A DNA stretch of 64,000 bases from Tanytarsus gracilentus (GCA_038502055.1 JAXRKN010000017.1:124001-188000), one strand, 5' to 3'; counted from the first letter of the stretch, positions 1-13,466 are shown. Notes: a model not told the origin generated them from the letters alone. Program-made: numbers and translations.

Positions 1-305
1 AAATACTTCTTGCACAACTAGAGCCACAAACCCGAGTCAAATCCGACCAGCCGTTCTTGAGATATGACGTTCACTAAGATCGTAAGAAAGTGAGAAAGTG
101 AGAAAGTGAGAAAGTGGAAAGTAAGATGATTATGCTCTCTCCTCGTGGAGACCGATTTCAAATCTGTTTTCGCCAGTTTGTAGGGTTTGGCTAGGCCTAT
201 CATTTGAGCATATGTTTTGGAATTGAACAATGTAATGTCTTGGCACTAGGGGCCGAAAACAGGTTTTGGAAAAATCCAAAATTAATATATAGCGGAGCTA
301 TAAAA
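1..305 (+). repeat. Right-hand part of a dispersed repeat element (family R), cut by the window edge
   Basis: This stretch matches 51299-51631 and, less well, 19194-19460. All three share a block containing ACCCGAGTCAAATCCGACCA and end in TTAATATATAGCGGAGCTAT. Between these lies a short (GAAAGTGA)n tract at about 85-120. The left end is outside the window. The most complete copy, at 50466-51631, shows that the terminal AGCGGAGCTAT is the right inverted repeat of a roughly 1.2-kb element. No protein is encoded; the 70-codon reverse frame here is a by-product. The copy sits inside hh intron 1. Confidence 0.8.
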
Positions 306-2848
306 TTCAAAGAATATTTTAACGGCTTTTGAAAGTTTAAAAAATTTTATTAAATATTTTTATTGAAGATGAATTTTTAATTGCATTAAAACCTGTAAAT
401 AAAAAAATTTCTAAAAAAGCAATTAAGTCGCCAACAAGAAAAAAGTCAATTAATTGCGTACTTTTTTCTCCCACGACACACATTGTAAATATCTTCACTA
501 TAATATTTATAAATTCTTGTCGACATTCATATAAAACAAACAAGTTCTGTCTTCATATGACACATCAAGTGCCTTTCGATAAACAATCGACCATAACGGG
601 GCCAACGGTTGTGGAATCAAGGCTGAAGCTTAAGGAAATTTTTTCGCTTCTCAGGTTTCACTGAAATTATTTGCGAGGGTTAAAATTTAATTTTTTGGAG
701 CTCTAATTATTTTAACGATGGGGTTCGTTAACCTCATCCCCTACTTTGCATAACAAAAGCGAACACTATCAATAGAATTTCATGCGCTGCTCGCGGTGGT
801 AAGAAGTCGATTTCGATTTCAATCAATCAAATTTCATAATGGTATGTTTAATATATCACATTTCAACCTTCTTCGCTCTCGAATTTTTACTAAGAATTTG
901 TAAGAATTCAGACCGTGTTGAATGTTCGTCTATTTCGTGATCAGCGATGTCTGTGATTGTTTAACGGGACTATTATTTTTTTAAACATTTAAAATTTAAC
1001 GGTTAAAAATAATTTCAAATTTTTAAAAACCGTTAAAATTAATTTTTCTCAGTGTCTTCAAAATTAAATCTTAAAAAAAATTCGATTGAAACTGCAAGAA
1101 CAAAAAGTTTTAGAAAAAAAAGTATCAAAATTCATTTTTTGGGTGAAACGCAACAATCCATAAAGAAATTTGAACTGACTTATTCACTGGCTGATGATTA
1201 ATTTATCTCGCTCACAGTGATCAAAAAATGATATCCATTCGAATTGAATGTGCAGGAAAAGTTGTCAAGTTGTTGATATTTAAACCCTAATTCCATCATT
1301 TTGTTGAACATTCGTAGGAAAGATTTGGATGAATGCACAGACAACAACAAACATTTTTAAATTCCTTACGCGATGAGTTTGATCCTCGGGGTTGAGTGCT
1401 TGTGTCACCCGGTGGCTCTTGACAAATTAATTTTTAATTGATTGCGACAGTAAATGACACTCAGATGTTCGTACTTCATCATCGTGTATGCACACGAGTA
1501 ATTAATTTCGATCGTTATCGCCTGCAAAAAGGAATGCACACTTGTACGCTCGTAAGTGACGCTATTTATAACAGCTATGGCATGAACCATCATCAACGAT
1601 GATGAAGATGAATGAGGCACTTATGCGGCTGTTGTAACGGAGCCAATATCATTCCTAGAGAATCACGAAAAAAAAGTTTTTAGTATATGAAAAATTGACG
1701 TCTACAACATGAAATCATGTGAAACCTTTTAAGGTCCCTCTCTTCATTCATAAAAGAATTTTTTCCACTCTCTTTTGTTTGTTTCGCGTTGACAAACGAT
1801 CAAGATACCGTCAATATTAAATTACCATCGGAGACACACATGGATTGTGATATTTTTTAACGTTACCCCGAGGAGGGATCAAAAAATATTTTTTGATAAA
1901 TTCCTTCAATAAATTTTTAATAAAAGATAAAATCCTCGAGCACACAGCTGAAAAATTGAACTGTAAATTTCTCTCAAAATCTTGCATCATCATTTTTATT
2001 TATTCTAATTCAACTCGATTTAAAATTCTGTAAACAAATAAAAATTCAGTACTTGAAAAATTTCAATTTTGTTTCTCTGAATTTTTTATTTATTTATTTT
2101 ATGAATTTGACCTTCATGGACTGACTTTTGATGTAAAATTTTATTCGACTATGTTTGAATATAAAATTATATTAAAAGTTTGAAGAATTTAAGAAAAACT
2201 CTACATATAAATTCAAATATTTTTTACCTCCAAACTAAAAGCTCGCAGACATTTTTACGACACCCAGCGCACTCATGTTTAAAACGTCCTCTAAAAAAAT
2301 CTCATCCATGTCGCTTAAAAATGCATTTAATGAATGGAATCAATAAACACGCGAAAAAAAGCCTTTATGACTTTTTATGTCCAGCAGACAGCCACAAAAT
2401 TCGCTTTTACTAAATTGCAAATTCGACGATCATAAAAAGAAGAGTTTCACTTAAAAGCATTTTCCTGTTAAGCAACACAAAAAAGCCGCAAGGAGTTGAA
2501 TTTTCGTGAGCACTTTTAAACCACATCGAATCGTAAAAATGAGATTTTTTAAGAATAACAATTGAAATTTTCGATTCTTTCACACGATGTACAAATGTTA
2601 TCTCCTTTGAGAAGGTTGAGGAATGTAAACAGGCGAGAGAGACTTAAAATAATAAATCCTTTTATGATTTTTTTGTTTTAAATCCTTTTTTCCTCTTCTA
2701 AGCCTTGAGGAGTAATTTTTTATGAATTTGTGTCAAGTGTAAGAGTGGTGTGATTATTTAAAATCGGATTAAAGTTAGAAAAAAAAAATTCTAGAAATTT
2801 ACAAAAAAAATTTCAGATGTATTGCGATGTATATTTTCGATAAATTTA

Positions 2849-2859
2849 GGATTTGAACC
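2849..2859 (-). promoter_or_regulatory. Isolated B-box-like 11-mer
   Basis: Read on the minus strand the site is GGTTCAAATCC, which fits the TFIIIC B-box consensus GGTTCRANNCC. No A box and no tRNA fold surrounds it. It may be an extra-TFIIIC-type site or chance. Confidence 0.25.
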
Positions 2860-3214
2860 TTCAGTTTTTAACTTTTAAACTCAAATTAATTTCAATTTCT
2901 TAAATTTAGTAGAGAAATTTTTTAACTTAAATTACTTTTTTATTCTAATAACATGTTCGCAACCAATCCACCAGGTTGTATAAATAGAAAAGCTACAAAG
3001 TGAATAATAATAAAAAATTCCCCTCTCGATTTGTGTCATGTACAGCAAAAAAGAAACCGGCGAGCACACACAACAAATCATACAGAAGCCTTTCAAGTCA
3101 GACAGTAATCATTCAAGATTGTAATCTCGCCTTTTGATGCCTTCAAATGCAATTCGATTTTTTTTGCTGCTTCAAAGTCGTGTTTTTGTTGTTGTACTTG
3201 TCCGAATAAATCTG

Positions 3215-3216
<2 letters not shown>

Positions 3217-3270
<54 letters not shown>
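3217..3270. repeat. (TC)27 microsatellite
   Basis: An uninterrupted run of 27 TC dinucleotides (GA on the minus strand). Such GA tracts bind GAGA factor in flies, so a regulatory role in hh intron 1 is possible but not shown. The poly-Arg-Glu and poly-Leu-Ser frames that run through it are artefacts of the repeat. Confidence 0.97.
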
Positions 3271-3272
<2 letters not shown>

Positions 3273-5435
3273 CAAAATGTCTTTTTAATGGAGGCTGTGT
3301 CGAGAGTTTAATGGTAATTGTAACTGGTTCTCTGATCACTGCCTCCTTTTCTGCTAATTGATTTCAATTATGAAATGAGTCTGACTTATATCTGTGCATG
3401 TGTCGATATCAAGTTACTTATAATTTACTGATGAAGTGCCATAAAGTGAGTAACACGTGTGCAGCATGAATTTTAATATCACGATCATCATCAATTTATT
3501 ATCCCACACACATTTCGAATACTTGACACATTTTTATGGAAGAGGATGTGAAATATTTTTCAAGGGGTAGACACTTGTAAATTTTTCAAACCCTCAAATC
3601 ACTTTAGAATTACTTTGGGATATGAATCAGAAACTAATTCGATAATTATTAAACGAGGCAAGAAAAGTCTCGAGCAATTAATCAATCTCACCTAATGACG
3701 ATCATTTTTCACAAAGTGCTTAACACTGATGGTCCAAAAAGATGTCAAAATATTTTCAGGACTTATCCATTAATATTGTTATTGATCGCCATGCCGAAAA
3801 AAAAATACCTGGACATTCCTCTCGGCCGCGCGATAGTGTTTGTGAACTGAAAAGATATTTTCACATGGGATTGGCGCATACTTGTGAGCCACACACAACA
3901 AAAAAAATATATTTAATTCATTATTAAATGCCATCACATCTCTCCGCTTTTAATCTCCTCAATTCGACTTCGAATTATGATTAAAATAACACTTTATGGA
4001 TGAATTGAGTGAGCTTTTAAGAGTCTTTTCTCTCCATTCTCGTGCTGTAGCACACACGGAGAGTCCAAAGAAGGTTTTTAATGAGATAAAGACAAGCAAA
4101 AACTGGTCTTCTTATTAATCACTAGCCATCTTCCATTTCCTTCTGACTCGGTTTTCGTGTTTCTCTTTTAAAGAGATTTTTTAAAGTATTTCGTGAGATC
4201 GTTTAATAAATTTTTTGTGAGGGTTTCTAATATTTCGCAATTTTGTTCTCGCAATCGCCATTAAAATCTCTTTGTTTCACAGCCTCCGTGTAACGCTTTA
4301 AAATGATGACAATTCGTTATGGATTATTTATAATGTCCGAATGTTAATCTTGGCAGCATTTAATTAATTATCCACCTCAACTACATGAGTGATTAATTCA
4401 CATTCCAAGAATGTAAGAAGAAGATGAAATCGTCATGAGAATATCAACTTTTTGTTCTCATGACTGATGTGTGTTTGCTGCATTGGACACTCATTCATTC
4501 ATTCTGAATAAATTGTTGTGAACTACTGAAAATATTCTTTAATAAATCAAATGAATATCATGGGAATTAAATGTGAAGTTAAATACACCTGGAATTTATT
4601 TGAGCGTTGCAGAAATGAAATGAAGGCGTTTTATTTGCATTGATGGAGATAAAAATGGGAAGGTGACATGTCAATGGATCGAGGGGTGGAATTTATTTTT
4701 CTAAAATATTTTTTAATTGTATTAAAATTTTTGAAAACTTATAAATTGATCAAAAAAATATTTTTAAAATTTTCAGTCTCCACCCCTTGAAATTTTCTTT
4801 TGCAATTTCCAAAATTATTTATTTTTAGTCACTGACTTTCTACGTCTATTTATCTCTCCCACAATATAATTGCCATTGTTGATCTTTTTTTTCCTTTACA
4901 ATTTTCTCTAAAATAATTTTAAGGAGGAATTAGAGGAGAACAGACACAAAAAGTCAAAATATCATTTTTCAAACTGACTTAAAAAGAGACTCAGTGAGTG
5001 AAAAGAGAAAGAATTGAAAAAGGTCCAAAAAATATTTAGACGCATCTCGGGATGGGTTTTGTGGTTTTCTCTCCTTTGTATTGATGCCGCTTTCTTGTAT
5101 ACACAACAAAATAACATACAGAATGAAATGAGAGAGAGAGGAAGAGGAGCATCGCATCTAGTCCATTGTTTTCGAATGGGCAATTTAGTTCTTAGCCATA
5201 TCATGAGCATATTGATTTCATCCGCACAACCTTTATATACTTTTAATACCGTGTACCATATTTTACCAAATGGACATGAGAGAGGGATCGATTGGATGAG
5301 ATAGCCATAAAATTTTTGTTGCAGTCTGTCATGACTAAAGGGTTCAAGGTTAAATTGCAATTATTTCGTGCAATTTTGAAGGAATTTAAGCAAAAAAAAA
5401 CAGTCAAAATTAAAAATAACAATTTTTATTTTTTA

Positions 5436-5446
5436 GGATTCGAACC
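5436..5446 (-). promoter_or_regulatory. Isolated B-box-like 11-mer
   Basis: On the minus strand it reads GGTTCGAATCC, a perfect tRNA-type B box / T-arm core. The 60 bases on its 5' side have no A box and do not fold as a tRNA. It shares the 16-mer TTTTAGGATTCGAACC (plus strand) with 8712-8727. Confidence 0.3.
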
Positions 5447-5997
5447 TCAATAAATTTATTTTTACATTTTATAAATTTCAATTTCTTTTAAAACTAAGTG
5501 ACGATTTTTAAATATAACTTAAAAAGCCATTAAAATTCCTTAACTAATTCAAACTCACTTCAACCCCATTAAAAGTCTGCCATTACATAAATTGCACACT
5601 TGACATTGAAGCTCAAAAAAATCACATTAAATAATTTCCATTTTTTTTGCACCCCTCATTTAACATTTTTTAATTTCCTTGAAATAAATCCCAAACATAA
5701 GAGAGGTAAAAAAATGAACAAAAGTGAAGTAAATTGATTTTAAATTTATGTTCATGTTTCTTCTTTTTTTCACGCTCCATGTGACACCGCTCTAAGCTCA
5801 TTACATGAATTTGTGTGCTCTGAAAGAGAGCTTTATGTGTAGTCACCCTTGTCGGCTCGCATTTACTCTCTCCTCAATGACAATCTCCCGCTGATCAATT
5901 GCCCTTAGTTGTGACACTAGTAACAAGATATTTGTTTTTCCTTTATGTCACAAATATTTTGATTTAAAAATTTATTTTCTTCTTCTTTAATTTGCAG

Positions 5998-8900
5998 CGT
6001 CTGAAGGAGAAACTCAATATCCTTGCAATCTCGGTGATGAATCAATGGCCGAGTGTAAAGCTGAGAGTGACGGAGGGTTGGGATGAGGATGATTTTCATT
6101 CGATAGATTCGCTGCACTACGAGGGTCGAGCGGTCGACATCACCACATCGGATCGTGATCGAACGAAATATGGAATGCTGGCTCGATTGGCTGTTGAGGC
6201 TGGATTCGATTGGGTGTATTATGAGAGTCGAGCGCACATTCATTGCTCAGTTAAATCAGGTAAGAATTAAATAACCGTTAGATTTTTTACAAAAATCCTT
6301 TCTGAAAATCAACAACATCTAAAATTTCTCGGAATTCTTTCAACGAAAATCGAATCGACCCAAATTTATTCAGGAATGATCGTCTTACAAAATGTGTACA
6401 TAAAAATAAATTTAGATCAGTGAGCTTAACATGAAAACTACAAATCTGTTCATTCTCCACCAGACAGTGGGAAAATAAATAAAATGAACTAAAAGTAAAA
6501 CGGAGAGAGAAGCCATGTTTCGGTTGTACAACGAGCGATATTTTATTTCTTTTTTTTTCTTTTATCTTACGGCACTCTCTGTATCGTTTTTTAATACACA
6601 ACATCAGCGCATTTATATACTCATCGAAAAAAACCGAAAAAAACAACATGAAAGGTATTTTTTGATTGTAGGAATCGAATGGAGAGAGAAGATGAAATGT
6701 GATACATAATAGACATTTGTACATATTTTTTTCTGTTTGGTTGCTTTCATGTGAGAGAGTCAGTGTAACCATTTGAGTTTGAAGAAATTCTAGAGGTTGA
6801 AATTTTAAAATTTAAAAAAACGGTTAAAAATTATTTGAATTTATTTTTAAAATTGGCCGTTATTTATTTTTCACACAAACTTTTTTGATTTGAGGTTAGA
6901 CTGTTGCAAAATTTGAATTTATGGTGAATTCAACTCTCATTTTTATACTCACCACATTTTTAATATTACATCACATTTTATATTTAGCAATTTTTAAAAC
7001 CTCAAATATTCTTTCAACTTCCTTGTCACAGTCAATAAACCTTGATAACATCATAAAAGCCCATAAAAATAAAAATAAGCGCTTTTGATATCAAGAAAAC
7101 AAAAATATTTGCCACTTTTTCTCCATCATCGTTTCTTTTAAAGAGAAAAAAATCATCATAAAAGTAAAAATACCGCGCGAAAAAGGATGTTTATACGCCC
7201 GTCGATGTTATGATTCACCGTTAACGTTGAATTTATCACAAAATACCACATCGGATTATTTTGATAACACTCTCGAAGCTCTCTCGCACATCATCAACAT
7301 CACTTTGCATTCTCTCGCTCTCGATCTTCGCGACGACAACGAACCATAAATTATTTATGTTAATTTCACTACCTCATCACACACATATCTCTCTCTCTCC
7401 GCATTCGACCATCATCTCATTCGGGGCGAATACAAATTATGGCAATTATTTGAAGTTTTTAACACCCATTTTGCCATGGAAGAAATTTAAAGAAGAGAAA
7501 AATATTCTTCATTAAAATGAAACATAAAAATGGTTGTTTTGCTGTAATTTTCATTTGCCCATAAGTGAGAGAGAAGAAATTAATGTAACAAGATGTGCTT
7601 CGAACAATTTTCATATTTTTTAACAAGCCTCTCATGTGAATGACAAAATTGTCGATGAAAATCGATAAAAAAAAGATATTTTAACTTCGTAAATCACAAT
7701 TAACTTGACTTTGACTCTTCACAGCTGTACGTTCTACAGCATGAAAACATAAAAAGTCCTCTCAATGCATCGCAATACGATACAAATACGTCATGGTTCA
7801 TTTAATAATTTCTGCACTCTTGTTCACTCTTCCTTCTCATGCCTTCGATGCCGTTTTCTTCTTTATTTCATGTTTACCGAAATGCTCGTTTTGTTGTTAC
7901 GAAGTTCATATTTGTACATTTCACGCAGAACTCTTTTTTTTGTTGTAAAAAATGGATTTATTTATCATGCCTTTGCTGCCTCGTCTAAATTGAATGAAAA
8001 GGTAGAAGATGAAAGAGAAATAAATTGATGGAAAAATGAACTTTTTGTGCGTTTGCAAAATTCAATTAATTTTTTTATGCATACATTTATGACATCGAAT
8101 AACTTTTTACGTAATATTTCATGATGTCATTAATATTAATTGCTTCAGAAATTGAATTCCCACATCGTGAAAAATCAAACAATCGAATGTGGAGCAAATA
8201 TTTTTTCACATCAAAAATTGCAGAATTAAAATGCATGAGAATCGGATCAAAACATGTAAAATTGCAATCACATTGCGACCGAAATTAATTATAACATCGA
8301 AAAAGCAGCCACAAGTTTTTATGTTTATGATTAATTCCACACCGTTGATATGCTGAAATGTGCTGTGAACCCAAACTTGGGCAACAAAGAGAAAATCCTG
8401 ATACGCGGTGGTCACTATGCGAAGCAGGTCAAAATTATGCGTTGCAAATGCAGAAAATTGCTCGATGTGCATAAATCAACATAAGAAATGATGCAAAGTA
8501 ATTTCATTTGAGTGAGAGGTGGAAAAAACTGGAAGGCAGGAAAAAAATAACTTTTACGACATTTCTCAAACGGTCGGCGACGTTATCGTAAATAATGTTG
8601 GAAAGGAGATGTGACGAAAGTTTTGACGAGATGCTTTCTTAGTTGAGAGTTTGGCAGCGGTTGAAATTTCAAAAAAAAAAGTTTTGTGCTCAAGATTTAA
8701 AATCAAATTAGTTTTAGGATTCGAACCAGAAATTTAAAATATTATTTTTTACTCTTCTTTAAAATAATTAATTTAAAATCCTTTGAAATAATTCTAAAAA
8801 TCTCTCAAAATTTTTATCTCTCAAATTATTATCGCTCGTTAAACATAAAAATCCTCAATAAGATTACAACTGGTCAAACATGACAGTCGAAAAATGGCCA

Positions 8901-9781
8901 ATGCAGGAAAGCCAAAATATTATTATTTGTTCGGGTCTTTAAAAATCATTTATGCATGACTTAACTTACCTGGAAATTTGTTGTTGTTGATTTTCTCATC
9001 TCTCTTGCACTCGGATTATGGAGTGAAGGGATGTTAAAGGATAATCTAATGAAATTTTAATTAACTTTCTTTTGAGTTTTGGAAAATTATTAATTTTTAT
9101 CTCATTTTAGACTCGACACAAGCTTCACACTCGAGTGGATGCTTCTCATCAAACAGCACAGTGCAAATGGAATCTGGTGAACTTCGAACCATAACAGACC
9201 TGAAAATTGGCGAACGTGTGCTGAGTGTGAACAGTGCGGGCGAGACGGTCTTCAGTGAGGTCATAATGTTTCTCGATCGCGAGACAAATCAGACGCGGGA
9301 ATTCGTGCAAATTAAGACGGATGGCGGTGCCGTTCTTCGTGTGACACCTGCACATTTATTGCCGGTCTGGAAACCGCAGCAACATGAAACCAAATATCTT
9401 TATGCCGATCAGGTGGAGGAGAGCGATTTCCTTTTAGTCAATGTCAATAATAATTTAGAACCGCAACGCGTGACGGAAGTGAGAGCGGTGCTTGCGCGGG
9501 GCTTCATTGCTCCACTTACACGCGAAGGAACGGTCGTTGTGAATTCCATAGCCGCGTCATGCTACGCTTTAGTTAATAGTCAATCATTAGCCCATATTAG
9601 TTTCATGCCATTTAGGACGATAAAGACAATTTCCAATTGGTTCTCGTCGAGTGAGTCTCAGCCCAATAGCCTGCAGCAGGTGCAGCGAACGAATGGCATT
9701 CACTGGTATGCCAAAACCTTGTATAGAATTAAAGACTTTGTCCTTCCTCAAAAATTCATCTACAACTCTCTTAGGAAATAA
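5998..9781 (+). CDS. hh: Hedgehog morphogen precursor, exons 2 and 3 (5' part outside window)
   Basis: Secreted morphogen that cleaves itself and gains cholesterol; the N-terminal half signals through Patched. CDS here: join(5998..6259, 9111..9781), 310 residues plus stop, with a phase-1 intron (exon/intron bounds TCAG|GTAAG and TTTTAG|AC). Exon 2 is the core of the signalling domain, with the run SLHYEGRAVD and zinc ligands His (6115), Asp (6136) and the second His of HIHC (6241). Exon 3 starts 10 residues before the Gly-Cys-Phe autocleavage site (Cys at 9140). It then encodes the Hint domain: Asp at 9275 in FLDR, Thr 9344 and His 9353 in VTPAHL, Cys 9560 in ASCYA, and the C-terminal sterol-recognition segment ending near LPQKF. 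All expected catalytic residues are present, so the product should process. The exon-2 start reads Arg-Leu-Lys where other hedgehogs have Arg-Cys-Lys. Exon 1 is missing from the window, not from the gene. Confidence 0.98.
6260..9110 (+). other. hedgehog intron 2
   Basis: A 2851-bp phase-1 intron with donor GTAAGA and acceptor CATTTTAG. No exon-like sequence was recognised inside it. One B-box-like 11-mer lies at 8717-8727. Confidence 0.9.
8717..8727 (-). promoter_or_regulatory. Isolated B-box-like 11-mer
   Basis: On the minus strand it reads GGTTCGAATCC, identical to the site at 5436-5446 and with a similar A/T-rich flank. No A box or tRNA structure is seen. Confidence 0.3.
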
Positions 9782-12700
9782 GTTCGAAAAGTGTGAATTT
9801 AAAATTTCTAACGAATTTATTGATTTTAAATTTAAATTGAAATCGAAATTCACATGAAAAGTTTTAGAATCTCAAATAGAAATTTATAAAATTTAACCTC
9901 AACTTTGTAATTTTTCGAAATGAAATTTTTAAAAATTATTTTTGCGATAATTTTGAGAAAAATTTTTAATGATTTTATATACCAACAATGTACATAGATT
10001 AGATAGAATTTTTGAGTAATTTTAAATTAATATGAAATTATGTAATTTAAATGAAAGAAGTGCCATTAAGAGAGAAAATCAAAATATTTCCAGTGAAAAG
10101 TGAAAATTAAAATTTTTTTCAATATTTTCAACTTGTTTTAAACTTTAAAATTCCGAATTGTAAAAAAATGGCCAGTGAAAGAATGCTGAAAAGTCTTTAG
10201 CGAATGTAAGATTGTGACAGTGATATGTAAATTATTAGGCACTTAATTAATATAGATGAAAATAATGCGATCAATCTCAAGAATTAAAATAATCAAAATG
10301 AGATCCTTAATAATGTAAATTTGCAAGCTCATAAAAATTCTTAAAAAATTAATTATTGTAAAAATTGTAATTTAATTTATTTGAAATCGCATTCTCTCTT
10401 AAATAGTTTTTAAGATTTTTTTTTTGTAATTTTTATAATTTATTTTTGTCAAATCCTCATGATCACGCGACAGAACAAAAATCACCAGTGTAAGAAAAAT
10501 AATTTTTTTGATGAAGAATAAAAAGAAGAAAGAAATTGAAGGAAAAAAGTTAATGCAAGAATGTTTTACCTCAATGCTGCGCAACAGTTGCGTGTCATTT
10601 CAATGTTTCGTCATCTTCAACTTGTTGAATTTTCCTCCACAGATTTTTTCCATTCGCACAGTTCGCATTCGAGTTTCCACAAAAGTAAACGTGTCGGAAA
10701 AATACGCGCGAAAAAAAATTAAATAATTTGCTTAAGTCATGCGAATGTGTTGATTGAGATTTTCCACCAACAATAAATTCGCTAAAATTAACAAGGAAAT
10801 CTTTAATTATGTGAACACTGTGGAAATTGAGTGCAATAAACATTTCTAGAGTGATTTTAAACTATGGATACAGTAAAACCCACACATCAACTCAGCTAAG
10901 TGTTCATCGCATCAAAACTCAACGGTACCGACCGCAATTTTCTTTTTTGTTTGCTATTCAAATTAAGTGTTTGATATTCGATATATTTTCGACATTTTTT
11001 TTTCGATCGTTTGCTAAAAGTATAATAATAAAGCTCAAATGTGTGCATTCGAGATATTTTCTAATTTTTGCCTTTTTTCCTCTCGTGATATTTGAGAGTG
11101 TGCAAACACTTCTATTCTGGAGATATTCAATCCATGCTTTATAGATGAATTTTTATACTTTAATAAGAAATTTTTGAATAAAATTTTATCTTAATTTTTA
11201 ACTACAATTTCTGGAAAATTCACAAAAGTAAATTCAGCTTAAATTTTTACAACTTTCGAGTGCATAAAAAAGCTTTAAAGCTCGTAAATTATCGCTTCGA
11301 AGTAATTTTGTCTCGTTCTATTGAGATTTTATTCAAATGACATTCTCGCTCAAGCTGTGCTAATAAATTTATACAGGAAACTCCTTAAACAACTCGAAGA
11401 AACTTTTTCCTCGCTTGACGTGTATCAAAAAAAATACTTTTGAGTGCTTTGTAAACATCGGATGTGAAATTTCTTCATTGTCAATGCTCGCATAAATTTG
11501 TGTATCAAATATCCTTTAATGAGATCATGACACAAAGAAGAGAAAATTTCTTGTACACATTAAAGAATTTTTCAACGTTGGATGTAATTTAAAGCTCATA
11601 TGAGAATTTTAGGAAATAATTTTTGATTTTATTCTCAGAATTATTTTTTGATTCTAAAGTAACCAATAAAACTTCTCAAGAGATTTCTCGTTGGTTTGGT
11701 TTTGTTAAAGGTTATTTGATTGATTGATGACTAAAAGGTAGCACGCTGGATTTACCAGGTAGACGCACACGTTTAAGATTTTTTTGAGCAAAATTAATCA
11801 AGAAAATAATCAGAAGAAATTTATTTGAAAACATTTAATAAATTTTAACATCAACAAGAAAATATTTTTAATTCAATAAAAAAGTAAACTTTCTACCTAA
11901 CGGATATTACATTTCGCTCTATTAATTAACTCCACGAGTTCACACAAAATCTAATCAATAAACTCTACAAACTGCATGCAAACATTTACTCAAGCATTAA
12001 TCTTATCATTGCATCCACCATGAAAGCTCGTTCAATCGTCACTTTAAAAGTTATTGATTAGTGCATGGACGATGGAATTGATTTCATTGGAGTTATCTAA
12101 TCATAAATATAAACAAAACATTCATTGATGATAATGAATAATGTTGACTCATTGATTAAACGTTGAAGGAAGGAAAAATTTATCTCATTCCGACACCAAT
12201 GAGAAAATTAATCACCTAGGTTGGGGTTTTTAGATTTATCTTTCATGGATATTAAGGATTGATTTTGTTAAGATTATGCAAGGTGTAAGAACTTAAAAAA
12301 TAAATATAAATAGTTTTTTAAATTTTTAAATTTTTTAAATTTTCTTCAACCATCAATAAATTGAAATTTAAGAAAATTTTGCTCAACAACAAAAAAAGCA
12401 AGACAATTTTCTAACATGATTTCCATAAATCATATAATCCCATTCAAAGTTAACTCCCATTAGATTTTCCTATAAAAAGGATTGAATTTATCTTGTTGCT
12501 TACACAAAAAATTTTCTTTTATTCCCACATCACAATGTGAACTCATAAAAATATCTCAAACAGATTTTTTTGTGAAAATTAATTTTCTTCATGTTTCCAA
12601 CAGCCTGACACATCATTATATTGCCTCAGAGTTATAAACAGAAAATTATATTTTTTTTGCATGTTTAAAGGCAGAAGCAACCTTGAGTGAGAAATACACA

Positions 12701-13331
12701 AATTTTAATAAACATCCTCACGAAGTTCATTCAGTCGTTCATTTCATTCAGATTTTAGTCAAATTTTCATGCCGCTGCGGAAGTTCGTAAATTATGATAA
12801 TGGAAACATTGAGGCGCGAAGTTTTCGAGGAAAGAAATTTAAGTCAAGAAGAGGAAAGTTGAGTCAGTATGAAATAAATTTTTAATTATTTTGTTTCCAA
12901 CTCTTGAAGTACAAAAAACTTTCAAACTAAAAATCGTTTAAAGCCACAAAATGAAAATTCTTCTTAAATCCATTTTTCAACCTTTATGGAGCAAAGAACT
13001 TGAACTTTAACGTAATCACACTGATTTTTTCTGTAAACCAACTCGACTCTGTGGTTTTGATGATGACACAAATGATGGAAAAATTAGATTTATTCTTCAT
13101 AAATTGAACGATTTTATGGTGAAAATTATTCTTGAGTAAATGAAATTTATTAAGGTGAAGATGAACATTTTCATTTCACTCGAGATATTTTTCCAATTGA
13201 TTTAGTGCACATCTGATTTTTGTGATCACAGAAGGTTCAACATTTTTATTTTGAGATTATTGAGTGAGGCAAGCAAGTCTTTGACAGTGTGACTAAATTT
13301 GTAGCGAGAGTATCAAAGCCCTTCGAGGGAA
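9782..13331 (+). other. hedgehog 3' UTR and downstream intergenic DNA
   Basis: A+T-rich sequence without a supported gene. The hh transcript must end here; AATAAA occurs near 10833 and again near 11027, but neither can be assigned with confidence. Short frames on both strands at 10.4-11.1 kb have biased, low-complexity composition and no splice-supported continuation. Confidence 0.6.
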
Positions 13332-13466
13332 GGGTCATTCTTAAATTATGTCATGTTTTTTATCTAAAATTAATGCACCAACAATTCTAAAAGTTTTCCT
13401 AAGAGTCAAAAATTTTAGTTTTAAATCCTAGAAAAAATTGAGCATGTCATAATTTACGGATGACCC
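13332..13466. mobile_element. Short hairpin MITE, about 135 bp
   Basis: The left end, GGGTCATTCTTAAATTATG, and the reverse complement of the right end, GGGTCATCCGTAAATTATG, match at 16 of 19 positions and continue into CATG after one further mismatch. The arms enclose about 85 bp of A+T-rich DNA without a coding frame, so the whole unit folds as a hairpin. No clear target-site duplication was found, so the superfamily is open. Confidence 0.6.

Larger units (their letters stand above)
306..5997 (+). other. Presumed hedgehog intron 1 (3' part), no coding exon seen
   Basis: The first hh coding exon was looked for here (Cys-Gly-Pro-Gly-Arg start of the signalling domain, hydrophobic signal peptide) and not found, so it must lie to the left. 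The stretch is A+T-rich and holds a (TC)27 microsatellite at 3217-3270 and two RNA polymerase III B-box-like 11-mers at 2849 and 5436. Open frames here are short, low in complexity and without recognisable domains. In other flies hh introns carry enhancers; nothing in the sequence proves that here. Confidence 0.6.

Noticed and set aside
3093..3361. Overlapping frames with poly-Arg-Glu and poly-Leu-Ser runs
   Set aside because: Produced by the (TC)27 microsatellite read on the two strands.
1..5997. Search for hedgehog exon 1
   Set aside because: No Cys-Gly-Pro-Gly-Arg coding block or signal peptide with a fitting donor was found, so the exon lies outside the window.
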